DNA of 64,000 nt from NCBI RefSeq assembly GCF_000189415.1, contig NC_015144.1:1245501-1309500 (forward strand), in the 5' to 3' direction. Source of the stretch: Weeksella virosa DSM 16922. Its GTDB lineage: Bacteria; Bacteroidota; Bacteroidia; Flavobacteriales; Weeksellaceae. The notes below the pieces were generated by a model that ran no database searches, was not told the origin of the DNA, and saw nothing but the letters and a program-made list of their open reading frames with translations. The translations under genes were made by a program, and so were the position numbers. Positions 1 through 10,804 of the stretch are shown here, piece by piece; the stretch's first letter is position 1; the number at the start of each line of letters is the position of its first letter.

Positions 1-1
1 A

Positions 2-619
2 GTTGTAAAGAAAAAAGCGATTAATTATAAGGGGAATACAATGGCTGCGTCTGAGTTTCCGACTGTAAGCAATCTGCAGAGAAGCTCACAAATCCATTTG
101 CCGAACCGTTACCTAAAATATCTTTTGCACCGCTACCAAGCACCTCTGCAAAGCAACACAACCTGGGAGGAAACAAAACTATGGCACACGCAAGGAGACG
201 GGAAAGGTTTTGCACACGAGTTGGGGCATAGTCTTGGTTTGGGGCACGGAAATAGTTATCATTCTCCGAATGCATGTCCATTCAGTCTGATGTCGCAAAG
301 AGGAAACGATCCGCGAGATTATTTGCAGCCAACCGAAATCATCAAAGCGCACGATTTTTTACGCCGATCAAACTTGATACAATTCGTGACCGAAGACTCT
401 TTTTTGGGCAATACATTTATTATTGAAAAAAATACAATATGGGATAAAACTCAACGTTTCTATTCCAACATTCATGTCAATGATGAAGTAGTTCTCACTA
501 TTTCGGCCAAGACGATTGTGGCTCCTCAAACCAAAATTTCTTTAGGAAAAAATGCAAAAATCGTTTTCGAAGGACAGGGGAAAATTATAGACGCGAATGG
601 AAAAGAAAGAAAATTATAA
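2..619 (+). CDS. Secreted metzincin-type zinc metalloprotease, 3' part (5' end outside window)
   Basis: The frame is open from base 2, so the gene probably starts upstream; an ATG at 41 is the first visible candidate and would give 192 aa. The protein carries HELGHSLGLGHG, which fits the HExxHxxGxxH zinc site of metzincins (two zinc-binding His, catalytic Glu, third His). An LMS sequence about 20 residues later could be the Met-turn. The last ~80 residues are beta-rich with short V/I-x-V repeats, like the tail domains of secreted Bacteroidota proteins. The metal site is seen; the exact peptidase family (M10/M12-like) and secretion are inferred. The next gene begins 11 bp downstream and may be co-transcribed. 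Confidence 0.6.
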   Translation, partial: VVKKKAINYKGNTMAASEFPTVSNLQRSSQIHLPNRYLKYLLHRYQAPLQSNTTWEETKLWHTQGDGKGFAHELGHSLGLGHGNSYHSPNACPFSLMSQRGNDPRDYLQPTEIIKAHDFLRRSNLIQFVTEDSFLGNTFIIEKNTIWDKTQRFYSNIHVNDEVVLTISAKTIVAPQTKISLGKNAKIVFEGQGKIIDANGKERKL

Positions 620-630
620 GATTATCTCGT

Positions 631-1581
631 ATGATTAATAAGAAAAAAAAGTTTGCAGTAGGATTATTTTTTCTGAGCTCGTTTTGTATGCTTCATGCAC
701 AAATGCAATCGAAACAAACCCCTAAACAAGCTTTGTCTATTACAGATTTTGGCCTAATCGGAAAGGTAAAAGAAATACAAACAAAGTCTATAGAAGCCAT
801 AAGTAAGCGTGCTGCAACAGGTTTTTTTAGTAATGAATATTATAATCAAACAATACATCGATTCGATTATAATGGTCTGCTCCTATACAAAACTAATTTC
901 TTAGAATACGGTAATCGATTAGGGATCTATTCAGAAGAAAATTATCATTATAATCAATCAAATCAATTAGCAGAATACCAGAAAATAATTCTCAATAATG
1001 GCGAAGACCCACGAAGAGTAGAGGAGCAAAAAAAATATTATTACCAAAACGGGCAACTAGTCCAAGAAGATTTTGTTTATCAAAGCAAATCCAACCAAAT
1101 TCGTTATCAGACTTTGTATACTCACGACAAAAATGTACAGAAAATTGTCGACAAAATAGAAGGAATAAAAAACTCCGAGACAGTACTATTATACAATGAA
1201 AACCAGAATCTAGTGAAAACTGAAACAATCTATTTCAATGGAGAAAAAGGCTTGGTCGAATATTTTATTTATGATAACTCTAGCAATCCGATTGCGGTAG
1301 AAAGAATCGGGAAAAATCTACACGCATTTGGGTTTGAAGATAAAGAAAGACGCAAAGAAACTCGACGCTTTTATGATGCTAATTGGCAATTAGAACGCGA
1401 AGAAGTGTATAATAATAATGAATTAATAGCATTGAAAAAAGCAGAGAAAGAAGGTCAATCGTTTTTGAATATTTATACTTTCGATTATCAATACGATTCG
1501 CATGGGAATTGGGTGAAATGTGAAGTTTTTAGAGATGCACGTCCGTGGCAAATCATCGAGCGTACAATAGCTTATTATTAA
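631..1581 (+). CDS. Secreted hypothetical protein with YD/RHS-like sequence texture
   Basis: This 316-aa protein has a clear N-terminal signal peptide: a Lys-rich start, a hydrophobic run FAVGLFFLSSF and a cut after HAQ. The mature part is rich in Y, N, Q and K with repeated aromatic beta-strand pieces such as FDYNGLLLYKT and YYYQNGQLVQED. This recalls the short YD-type repeats of RHS or MORN-like proteins, but no catalytic motif is visible. It follows the metalloprotease fragment by 11 bp and is closed by a bidirectional terminator. I do not recognise the family; a periplasmic or surface location is inferred from the signal peptide. Confidence 0.6.
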   Translation: MINKKKKFAVGLFFLSSFCMLHAQMQSKQTPKQALSITDFGLIGKVKEIQTKSIEAISKRAATGFFSNEYYNQTIHRFDYNGLLLYKTNFLEYGNRLGIYSEENYHYNQSNQLAEYQKIILNNGEDPRRVEEQKKYYYQNGQLVQEDFVYQSKSNQIRYQTLYTHDKNVQKIVDKIEGIKNSETVLLYNENQNLVKTETIYFNGEKGLVEYFIYDNSSNPIAVERIGKNLHAFGFEDKERRKETRRFYDANWQLEREEVYNNNELIALKKAEKEGQSFLNIYTFDYQYDSHGNWVKCEVFRDARPWQIIERTIAYY

Positions 1582-1590
1582 AATACATAA

Positions 1591-1620
1591 AAAAAACCTG
1601 ATTCTCGAATCAGGTTTTTT
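1591..1620. terminator. Bidirectional intrinsic terminator
   Basis: Perfect stem CCTGATT/AATCAGG with a CTCG loop, flanked by A6 on the left and T8 on the right. It lies between convergent genes (the secreted protein ending at 1581 and the dehydrogenase ending at 1629), so it can serve both strands. Confidence 0.85.
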
Positions 1621-1628
1621 TTATGTGA

Positions 1629-2519
1629 TTATTTGGAGAATTGTGCAGCTATTTTTTCTGCCTTTTTCGATTCTGAGTAATCGTAGAAACCTTCTCCAGA
1701 TTTTACTCCTTTTTTGCCAGCTACCACCATGTTTACCAATAATGGACAAGGAGCATATTTAGGGTTTTTGAAACCATCGTAGAGAACATTTAAGATAGAT
1801 AAACAAACGTCAAGACCAATGAAATCTGCCAATTGTAGCGGTCCCATTGGGTGAGCCATTCCAAGTTTCATCACCTCATCAATTTCTCGTACACCAGCTA
1901 CACCTTCGTACAATGAATAAATCGCTTCGTTGATCATTGGCATCAAGATTCTGTTGGCAATAAAACCAGGATAGTCGTTGACTTCTACCGGTATTTTCCC
2001 AAGCTTATCAGACAATGTCATGATGGCTTTTGTTACATCATCGCATGTTTCGTATCCACGAATGATTTCTACCAATTTCATTACAGGAACTGGATTCATA
2101 AAATGCATACCGATTACTTGTTTCGGGCGTTTAGTAACCGAAGCAATTTTGGTAATCGAGATAGACGAAGTGTTGGTTGCAAGGATCGCTTTTTCGGGCG
2201 CAGCTTCATCCAACTGTTGAAATATTTTTAGTTTCAGATCCAAATTCTCGGTTGCAGCTTCCACAACCAATTCTACCTCTTTTACAGCTTCAGAAATGTC
2301 GGTAAAGGTTGTGATGTTGCTTAAGGTTTGTTGTTTATCGGCTTCAGAAATTTTCTCACGCGCAATCATTCTATCAAGATTGGTTTCGATTGTTTTCAAT
2401 CCGCGATCAAGGTTTTCTTGCGATATATCGACCAAATGAACAGAGAAGCCAGATTGTGCAAAAACGTGTGCAATCCCATTTCCCATTGTTCCCGCTCCAA
2501 TTACGGTAATGTTTTTCAT
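1629..2519 (-). CDS. 3-hydroxyacyl-CoA (3-hydroxybutyryl-CoA) dehydrogenase
   Basis: This 296-aa single-function enzyme oxidises or reduces 3-hydroxyacyl-CoA with NAD(P) in fatty-acid or butyrate metabolism. The N-terminal Rossmann domain shows GAGTMGNGIAHVFAQSG near residues 7-23. The conserved NTSSISIT and GMHFMNPVPVMKLVEI segments supply the catalytic Ser and His, and NDYPGFIANRILMPMINEA opens the C-terminal helical dimer domain. Length is typical of the short Hbd/PaaH type rather than the long FadB fusion. The Gfo/Idh gene lies upstream on the same strand with a 15-bp gap, so they are probably one transcript. The preferred substrate chain length cannot be read from sequence. Confidence 0.9.
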   Translation of the reverse strand: MKNITVIGAGTMGNGIAHVFAQSGFSVHLVDISQENLDRGLKTIETNLDRMIAREKISEADKQQTLSNITTFTDISEAVKEVELVVEAATENLDLKLKIFQQLDEAAPEKAILATNTSSISITKIASVTKRPKQVIGMHFMNPVPVMKLVEIIRGYETCDDVTKAIMTLSDKLGKIPVEVNDYPGFIANRILMPMINEAIYSLYEGVAGVREIDEVMKLGMAHPMGPLQLADFIGLDVCLSILNVLYDGFKNPKYAPCPLLVNMVVAGKKGVKSGEGFYDYSESKKAEKIAAQFSK

Positions 2520-2534
2520 GATGTTTTTATTTTA

Positions 2535-3539
2535 TTATTCTTTTATAATGGTTTGATTTTTAATCGATTCTTGAGATTTTTCAAAATAATCAATAATTTC
2601 CAGAGCAACTTTCAGGGCATTACGACCGTCTTGTAAACTAACCTTGATAGGCGCTCCGTTTTCGATCGAATTTGCAAAACTTTCCAACTCATCCAATATA
2701 GCATTATTTGCTTCTATTTTCGGATGCTCGAAGCTAATTTCTCGTCGATCTCCTTTATCGTTTTCCCAAATCATAGCATATTCACTAGGGTTTTCGGGTG
2801 CTTTGTGCATTTTAATAATTTCGGTTTTCTTGTTCAGAAAGTCAATAGAAATATATGCATTTCGTTGAAAAACACGCATTTTACGCATGTTTTTTAAAGA
2901 CATTCGGCTTGTTGAGATGTTGACCACACAACCATTTACGAACTCGATTCGGGCATTAGCAATATCGGGTGTATTGCTGATCACAGAAACGCCTGAGGAA
3001 TGAATAGATTTGATTTCCGATTTTACAATCGACAGGATGATATCCAAATCATGAATCATCAAATCCAATACCACAGGAACATCTGTTCCGCGCGGATTGA
3101 ATTCTGCTAAGCGGTGTGTTTCGATGAACAAAGGTTCGTTGATATAAGGAAAAGCAGCTATATAAGCAGGATTGAAACGTTCAACATGGCCTACTTGCGC
3201 TTTGAGTCCTTTTTCTTTTACCATTTTCAGCAATTCATCGGCTTCTTCTAACGTATGGGTTACCGGTTTTTCTATAAAGATATGTTTGTTTTTTTCGAGT
3301 GCTTTTTTGGCAACTTCATAATGCGAAAGCGTTGGTGTAACGATGTCTATCACATCCACTGCATCCATCAAATCATCCATCGACCCGAAATAACGATAGC
3401 CAAACTCTTCGCTAACACTCTTCCCGTTTTCTACACAACTATCATAAAAGCCAACCAATTGGTAGTGGCTAGATTGATTGAGTAATTTTAGGTGGATTTT
3501 TCCCAAATGGCCAGCGCCAATTACTCCTACTTTTAACAT
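2535..3539 (-). CDS. Gfo/Idh/MocA family NAD(P)-dependent oxidoreductase
   Basis: This 334-aa protein has the family's N-terminal dinucleotide-binding fold (VGVIGAGHLGKIHL, residues 4-17) and the signature EKPVTHT at 90-96, whose Lys is the usual catalytic/cofactor residue. The C-terminal half is the alpha/beta substrate domain. Members oxidise sugars, inositols or related polyols, or reduce biliverdin; the substrate here cannot be assigned. It is the first gene of a two-gene minus-strand unit with the hydroxyacyl-CoA dehydrogenase and is divergent from pcm. Nothing in the sequence links the two enzymes functionally. Confidence 0.85.
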   Translation of the reverse strand: MLKVGVIGAGHLGKIHLKLLNQSSHYQLVGFYDSCVENGKSVSEEFGYRYFGSMDDLMDAVDVIDIVTPTLSHYEVAKKALEKNKHIFIEKPVTHTLEEADELLKMVKEKGLKAQVGHVERFNPAYIAAFPYINEPLFIETHRLAEFNPRGTDVPVVLDLMIHDLDIILSIVKSEIKSIHSSGVSVISNTPDIANARIEFVNGCVVNISTSRMSLKNMRKMRVFQRNAYISIDFLNKKTEIIKMHKAPENPSEYAMIWENDKGDRREISFEHPKIEANNAILDELESFANSIENGAPIKVSLQDGRNALKVALEIIDYFEKSQESIKNQTIIKE

Positions 3540-3610
3540 AAAAAAATATTTGCGTTAAAATTAATGAGTTTTTAGTACTTTTTATTGCAATTTTGCAAAA
3601 AATAAGGAAC

Positions 3611-4258
3611 ATGCCAGTAGATGAATTTAAGCACAAAGGAAAACGAAAACAGCTGATGGAGTTGTTGTATCGTAAAGGAATTGAAGATGAAAAGGTTCTG
3701 AAAGCGATGAATAATATCCCTAGACATCTTTTTATAGATAGTGCTTTCGAAGAGTTTGCTTACCGCGACGAAGCCTTCCCGATTGCCTCTGGGCAGACTA
3801 TCTCTCACCCTTATACGGTTGCTTTTCAGACTTCGCTGTTGCATGTGCACGAAGGCGAAAAAGTGTTAGAAATTGGTACAGGTAGTGGATACCAAACAGC
3901 AGTTTTGGTAGAATTAGGTGCCGAAGTTTTTTCGATAGAAAGACAAAAAGAGTTGTATGATTTCTCTAGACTTATTCTTAATAAAATAAATAAAAAACCA
4001 CGATACCAAACATTTGGTGACGGATATAAAGGTCTACCTGCATTTGCCCCGTTCGATAAAATAATCGTAACGGCTGGTGCACCTTATTTACCAGAAGAAT
4101 TACTGAAACAGCTGAAATTAGGTGGAATTATGGTGATCCCAATCGGAAAAGAAAATCAGAAAATGTATACATATCTTCGGTTGGATGATCATAATTTTGA
4201 GGTATTAGAATTTGGTGATTATCAATTTGTTCCGATGCTGGAGAATACCAAAAAATAA
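3611..4258 (+). CDS. pcm: Protein-L-isoaspartate O-methyltransferase
   Basis: This cytosolic repair enzyme transfers a methyl group from S-adenosylmethionine to isoaspartyl residues in damaged proteins. SAM motif I is VLEIGTGSGYQTA, and the conserved substrate loop reads GQTISHPY (the family usually has Q where this has H). I start at the ATG at 3611 (215 aa). A TTG 18 bp upstream also keeps the frame open, but it lies in an AATTTTG stretch resembling a promoter -7 box and adds residues the family does not need. It is transcribed divergently from the Gfo/Idh gene and closed by a strong hairpin. Confidence 0.9.
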   Translation: MPVDEFKHKGKRKQLMELLYRKGIEDEKVLKAMNNIPRHLFIDSAFEEFAYRDEAFPIASGQTISHPYTVAFQTSLLHVHEGEKVLEIGTGSGYQTAVLVELGAEVFSIERQKELYDFSRLILNKINKKPRYQTFGDGYKGLPAFAPFDKIIVTAGAPYLPEELLKQLKLGGIMVIPIGKENQKMYTYLRLDDHNFEVLEFGDYQFVPMLENTKK

Positions 4259-4278
4259 GAGAGAATATTTACTATTAT

Positions 4279-4313
4279 AAAAACTTCGTCCCGCATTTCG
4301 AGACGAAGTTTTT
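4279..4313 (+). terminator. Intrinsic terminator after pcm
   Basis: Stem AAAAACTTCGTC/GACGAAGTTTTT with an 11-base loop, ending in a T run. It lies 20 bp after the pcm stop codon. Confidence 0.85.
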
Positions 4314-4453
4314 AATGAAGAAAGATAGGTACGTAAGTGAACAGAGTTTTTCTAACACAATATCCAATAAAAATATTGGATAAGGAAAGGTGTTTTTCGC
4401 TAATTTATATCATAAAGAAACTTAAAATCTTATTAATATCCCTTATAAAACTT

Positions 4454-4461
4454 TATATTTG
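4454..4461 (+). promoter_or_regulatory. Putative -7 box for icd
   Basis: TATATTTG fits the Bacteroidota -7 consensus TAnnTTTG and lies 82 bp before the icd start, implying a 5' leader of about 75 nt. No good TTTG -33 element is present at the right distance, so this is tentative. Confidence 0.45.
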
Positions 4462-4537
4462 TATGTTTCTTGTTGATACAAGAAAGAATTAAGAAAAATA
4501 TGTTTCATATGACTTGTTGAAAGTCGTAAAATCTTAA

Positions 4538-6760
<2,223 letters not shown>

Positions 6761-6790
6761 AAACTTTGTTAGACTTTTTTGATAATATAG

Positions 6791-6821
6791 AAAAGACCTT
6801 TCCGAGAGAAAGGTCTTTTTT
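6791..6821 (+). terminator. Intrinsic terminator after icd
   Basis: Stem AAAAGACCTTT/AAAGGTCTTTT with a short CGAGAG-type loop and a T7 tail, 30 bp after the icd stop codon. Confidence 0.88.
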
Positions 6822-6883
6822 TGCTCAAAAACTATCCGGTAAATAAGATTCGTAGAGCAGATGAAATTTTTAATTGTTTCTAC

Positions 6884-9800
6884 ATGTATCCGAAAAGTAT
6901 AAATTTTACGTTATTTGCATATGAATTAGTGAAAGTGTCGAGAATAATTACTTTTGTATTTTGCTTCTTTTGCCTGTTTGCATGGGTGCAAGCACAACAA
7001 CCGACATGGAAAAATCCTAATTTTCGCACCCAAACATTCGAAGCAAGCGATAGCGTTCAGCTCGATTTATTTGGGGCATTGTCCGAAGGTTTTGTGTTGG
7101 TAGATTCCTTGGGCAAATCAGTTTCTGCCGATTATTATACGGTAGACTTTCGACAAGAGAAAATCTACTTCCATTCTTTTCCTACCCAAAAAATTACAGC
7201 CCAGTATTTTCTTCATCCACAGCTGAAGAGAGAAAATTTTGCCCGTGATACGGCTTATATATATCAATCGAAAAAAGTCGATGTGTTTCATCAATTCGAA
7301 AATAAAAACCTCCAACAAAACAAACCTATTTTCGAGGGCTTGGAAAGTAAAGGATCTTTAGTGAGAGGCGTTCGATTCGGGAATTCTCAGAGTGCTTCGG
7401 TGCAGTCTTCTTTAGATCTGCAGCTTTCTGGCAAGTTGAGTGATGATATTCAAGTTACTGCAGCAATTGCCGATAATAATGTGCCGATAGAATCGGACGG
7501 ATATACCCAATCTTTGCAAGAATTTGATAAAGTTTACATCGAATTAGCATCCAAAAATTCTAAAATCAGAGCAGGACATATAGACCTTAATACGCAGAAC
7601 GATTACTTCAATAATTTCAACCAAAAAGTAACCGGCGTTTTGCTAGAAACCAAGATAGAAGATGAGGATTCTTCAATCAAAATTTTTGCTTCAGGAAGTC
7701 TGACAAGAGGTGAGTTCTATACCCAAAACTTCAATGGGCAAGATGGCAATCAAGGACCGTATCAACTACGAGGGAACCACGCTGAATTGTATGTAATTGT
7801 GATATCGGGCTCAGAGCGGGTGTATATTGACGGGATTTTGGTCGAGCGTGGAGAAGACAAAGATTATGTAATCAATTACAATACGGGAGAACTTACTTTT
7901 ACCAATAAAAGACTGATTACAAGTAACACAAGGATTTCTGTAGAATATCTATACAATAGTAGAAACTATACTCAGTTGCTTGTGTATGGAGGAGTAGAAC
8001 ATCGTGCGGAGAAATGGGGAATTTCTGGACATTTTTATTCTAATTCGGACAGTAAAAACAATACCTTGAGCAGTGATTTGTCTGATGAAGATAAGCGCAT
8101 TCTGAGTGAAGCAGGCAACGATGTAACAAAGATGATTTCGGTTTCGGCCATTCCTTCTACCTACGACTCGAACAAGGTTTTGTATGAGAAAGTTGACGAA
8201 AACGGACAAATTATTTATCGTTACTCAACCAATGTAAATGCAGAATTGTACCAAGTTTCTTTTTCGTATGTCGGTCCTAATCAAGGTAATTATCAGACCA
8301 CAAATCTATCTCAGAATGGAAAAGTGTACGAGTATGTAGCGCCTGTTGCAGGTGTTTTGCAGGGAGATTACGAGCCGATAAAACGTTTGGTTGCACCCAA
8401 AAAATTACAGATGTATACGGTGAATTCTGTTTATCAATTAGACGAAGAAAGTGACGTTGGGGTAGATGTAGCGTTGAGTAATCAGGATCTGAATTTATTT
8501 TCGAGTTTGGATGATGAAGAAAATATAGGTTATGCTGCTCGCCTGTATGGAAACAAAATCTTCACTACCGAAAATTGGAAAATCTCACCGAAAGTTTCTT
8601 TCGAGTTCTGGAACGAAAACTTTGTAACGACACAACGAATTCGAGAAGTAGAATTTCAGCGAGATTTTAATTTGGATGAAGCTCAACAACAAGTTCAGCA
8701 AACTTTGTTTTCTGCTGGAGTTGATGCATCCTACCGAAATCAATTTCGTTTACATTATTTGGCGAATTATCTAGCATTCAAAGATCTTTATAAAGGGTTG
8801 AAAAATGATGTTGGTGCAAATTATCAGACCGAAAAACACCAAGCAACCGTAGGATTGAGCTATCTGAAGGCTGAGAAAAACCAAGACAAGACAACTTTCT
8901 TGCGCTACAATGCCGATTATCACTACTCGGTTTCTGAGAAATATTGGGTAGGAACACAATTCATAGGAGAAAAAAATGAATGGGCCACTAAAAAAAGCTT
9001 GTCTGAGAATAGTTTCTGGTGGAATGAATTTCGGTTGAAAGCCGGTAGAAGAGATACACTAAAATTGGCCATGAACCTAACATTGTACACCCGAAAAGAC
9101 GATTCGGTGCGTTGGCAACAATGGAATTCTATGCAGAGGAGCAATGGAGTGATTATGGAGTCGGAGGTTTTGCGTAGAAATACGCATCAATTGGCCTTCA
9201 ATTTTCATTATCGAAATGTCAACTATCAGAACTCTACTGCGGCGGATGAACAGTTTATGACTGGAGCATTGAAGTGGTATAAATCTTTTTTAGATGATGG
9301 AATACAACTCAATCTCGATTATGAGTTGGGAAGTGGCGTAGAAGCACAGCGAGAATTTCAGTATGTAAGGGTTGCAGACGGAATGGGGATCTATAAATGG
9401 ACCGATTATAATGGCGATGGAATAGAGCAAATAGATGAGTTCGATGTGGCCGAATTTGCCGATCAGGCCAACTATATTCGGGTTTATACCAATACAATTA
9501 ATTACTTGAAAACAAATAAAAATAAACTCAACTTTTGGGTGAGAATTCGTCCGAAAAATATGCTCCGAACCGAGAATAATTTTATGAGTCGTTGGCTGCT
9601 GCAAACCTCGATTTTTAGCACCAATTCTACCTTGAAAGAAGGGAATACCTTGCTGTTCAATCCGTTCGAGAAAAGTGCAACTACTTTAGGAAATACCCGA
9701 AACTTCAAAGGAATTTTGTTTTTCAATCAAGGAATGCAATACAGGTGGCAAGCAACGTATACCTATAATCAGCAAACAGCCAAAACATATGTGTACACGG

Positions 9801-10336
9801 GTGCAGAATACCGCGATCAGATGTTGCATAATTTACGTGTTCGATATAGAATTTTGGCCAATTTCTATGCGAATACAGAAGCCGAGAAAAGTGAGGTGCA
9901 GAGCGATTCGGATAGTTTTGTAAATCGTCGATATTCCTTGGATCAATATAAAATTTCACCAAGTATAGAGTTGCAAAATGGACGAAACCTCACGACGAGT
10001 TTATCCTATATCTATCAAAACAAAAAAAATAAGACAGGTGTAGAAAGCCTCAAACAAAATGAACTGAAAACCGATTTACAATGGACGCTAGCTAGCAAAA
10101 TGAGTGTTTTTGGTACGATGAGTTATATCAATAATCGGTTTGTGGGCAACCAAGAGTCGGTGGTCGGTAACCAAATGATGGAAGGTCTACGAGCCGGAAA
10201 TAACATTGTGTGGCAACTGCAAATTCAGCGACAAATAAGTTCTTTTTTACAATTGAATCTTTCGTACGATGGTAGGAAAAATGAATCTACATCGACTATC
10301 CACACTGGAAGCGTTCAGTTGCAAGCGCGTTTTTAA
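6884..10336 (+). CDS. Very large outer-membrane protein with SprA-like repeat motifs
   Basis: I place the start at the ATG at 6884 (1150 aa). A GTG at 6929 would give an ideal signal peptide (MKVSRIITFVFCFFCLFAWV, cut after AQA-type residues) and may be the true start; an upstream TTG sits in the preceding terminator tail and is rejected. After ~150 residues come blocks resembling the gliding/type IX protein SprA: RGVRFGNSQSASVQSSLDLQ, AAIADNNVPIESDG, SGSERVYIDG and RGEDKDYVINYNTGELTFT. The rest is alternating beta-strand sequence ending SVQLQARF, as in outer-membrane barrels. It is about half the length of SprA, so a paralogue or distinct family is likely. Function unknown; the surface/OM location is inferred. 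Its stop overlaps the converging DUF2809 gene by 4 bp. Confidence 0.7.
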   Translation: MYPKSINFTLFAYELVKVSRIITFVFCFFCLFAWVQAQQPTWKNPNFRTQTFEASDSVQLDLFGALSEGFVLVDSLGKSVSADYYTVDFRQEKIYFHSFPTQKITAQYFLHPQLKRENFARDTAYIYQSKKVDVFHQFENKNLQQNKPIFEGLESKGSLVRGVRFGNSQSASVQSSLDLQLSGKLSDDIQVTAAIADNNVPIESDGYTQSLQEFDKVYIELASKNSKIRAGHIDLNTQNDYFNNFNQKVTGVLLETKIEDEDSSIKIFASGSLTRGEFYTQNFNGQDGNQGPYQLRGNHAELYVIVISGSERVYIDGILVERGEDKDYVINYNTGELTFTNKRLITSNTRISVEYLYNSRNYTQLLVYGGVEHRAEKWGISGHFYSNSDSKNNTLSSDLSDEDKRILSEAGNDVTKMISVSAIPSTYDSNKVLYEKVDENGQIIYRYSTNVNAELYQVSFSYVGPNQGNYQTTNLSQNGKVYEYVAPVAGVLQGDYEPIKRLVAPKKLQMYTVNSVYQLDEESDVGVDVALSNQDLNLFSSLDDEENIGYAARLYGNKIFTTENWKISPKVSFEFWNENFVTTQRIREVEFQRDFNLDEAQQQVQQTLFSAGVDASYRNQFRLHYLANYLAFKDLYKGLKNDVGANYQTEKHQATVGLSYLKAEKNQDKTTFLRYNADYHYSVSEKYWVGTQFIGEKNEWATKKSLSENSFWWNEFRLKAGRRDTLKLAMNLTLYTRKDDSVRWQQWNSMQRSNGVIMESEVLRRNTHQLAFNFHYRNVNYQNSTAADEQFMTGALKWYKSFLDDGIQLNLDYELGSGVEAQREFQYVRVADGMGIYKWTDYNGDGIEQIDEFDVAEFADQANYIRVYTNTINYLKTNKNKLNFWVRIRPKNMLRTENNFMSRWLLQTSIFSTNSTLKEGNTLLFNPFEKSATTLGNTRNFKGILFFNQGMQYRWQATYTYNQQTAKTYVYTGAEYRDQMLHNLRVRYRILANFYANTEAEKSEVQSDSDSFVNRRYSLDQYKISPSIELQNGRNLTTSLSYIYQNKKNKTGVESLKQNELKTDLQWTLASKMSVFGTMSYINNRFVGNQESVVGNQMMEGLRAGNNIVWQLQIQRQISSFLQLNLSYDGRKNESTSTIHTGSVQLQARF

Positions 10337-10719
10337 TTGTTGTTATCTGGATTTTTCTTCAGTTCGGGATCAATAGCAATCAAAACTAAAAAACCTATGG
10401 TATAGCTCAAAATGTCCCACCAAGAATACACATTACCGATGAGAATTTGCAAAAAATGCTGATCTAGGATTCCGATCCAACCAAAGAAATTCGTTGCCTG
10501 GAGAAGCTTTAACAGAAAACAAGCAAAGAGCGAAAAACCCAAAACTTGTGGCGCATTGAATCGAAAAAAACTTCGTACAAAACAATATAAGAATAGGATA
10601 AATGCAATGTTTTTTATGTATTGTTGTAGAACAATAGTTTCCGTATTGTTGGCTAAAAAATAAACAGCGACTGCAAGAATGAGTGTGAAAAAGAAATATT
10701 TTGGTCTAATCTGAAGCAT
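10333..10719 (-). CDS. DUF2809 family membrane protein
   Basis: This small 128-aa integral membrane protein has about four hydrophobic segments. It carries the DUF2809 pattern: NIAFILFLYCFVRSFF near the middle, and WWDILSYTIGFLVLIAI near the C-terminus. DUF2809 proteins have no established function that I can confirm. Its 3' end overlaps the end of the converging large OM gene by 4 bp. It lies downstream of hutH on the same strand but is separated from it by a terminator, so it probably has its own promoter. Confidence 0.7.
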   Translation of the reverse strand: MLQIRPKYFFFTLILAVAVYFLANNTETIVLQQYIKNIAFILFLYCFVRSFFRFNAPQVLGFSLFACFLLKLLQATNFFGWIGILDQHFLQILIGNVYSWWDILSYTIGFLVLIAIDPELKKNPDNNN

Positions 10720-10755
10720 GTTTTAGGTATAAAATATTTTAGAGATGCTGGAAAA

Positions 10756-10782
10756 AAATCGGGCAATAGTATCACCCGATTT
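10756..10782 (-). terminator. Intrinsic terminator after hutH
   Basis: Stem AAATCGGG/CCCGATTT. On the minus strand the hairpin is followed by a run of T (A7 on the plus strand at 10752-10758), placing it about 25 bp beyond the hutH stop. Confidence 0.8.
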
Positions 10783-10804
10783 ATAAAAGTTGTTTTTGAC
10801 GGAT

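Noticed and set aside
3593..3610. TTG start for pcm giving 221 aa
   Set aside because: The TTG lies in an AATTTTG promoter-like box; the ATG at 3611 gives the normal length.
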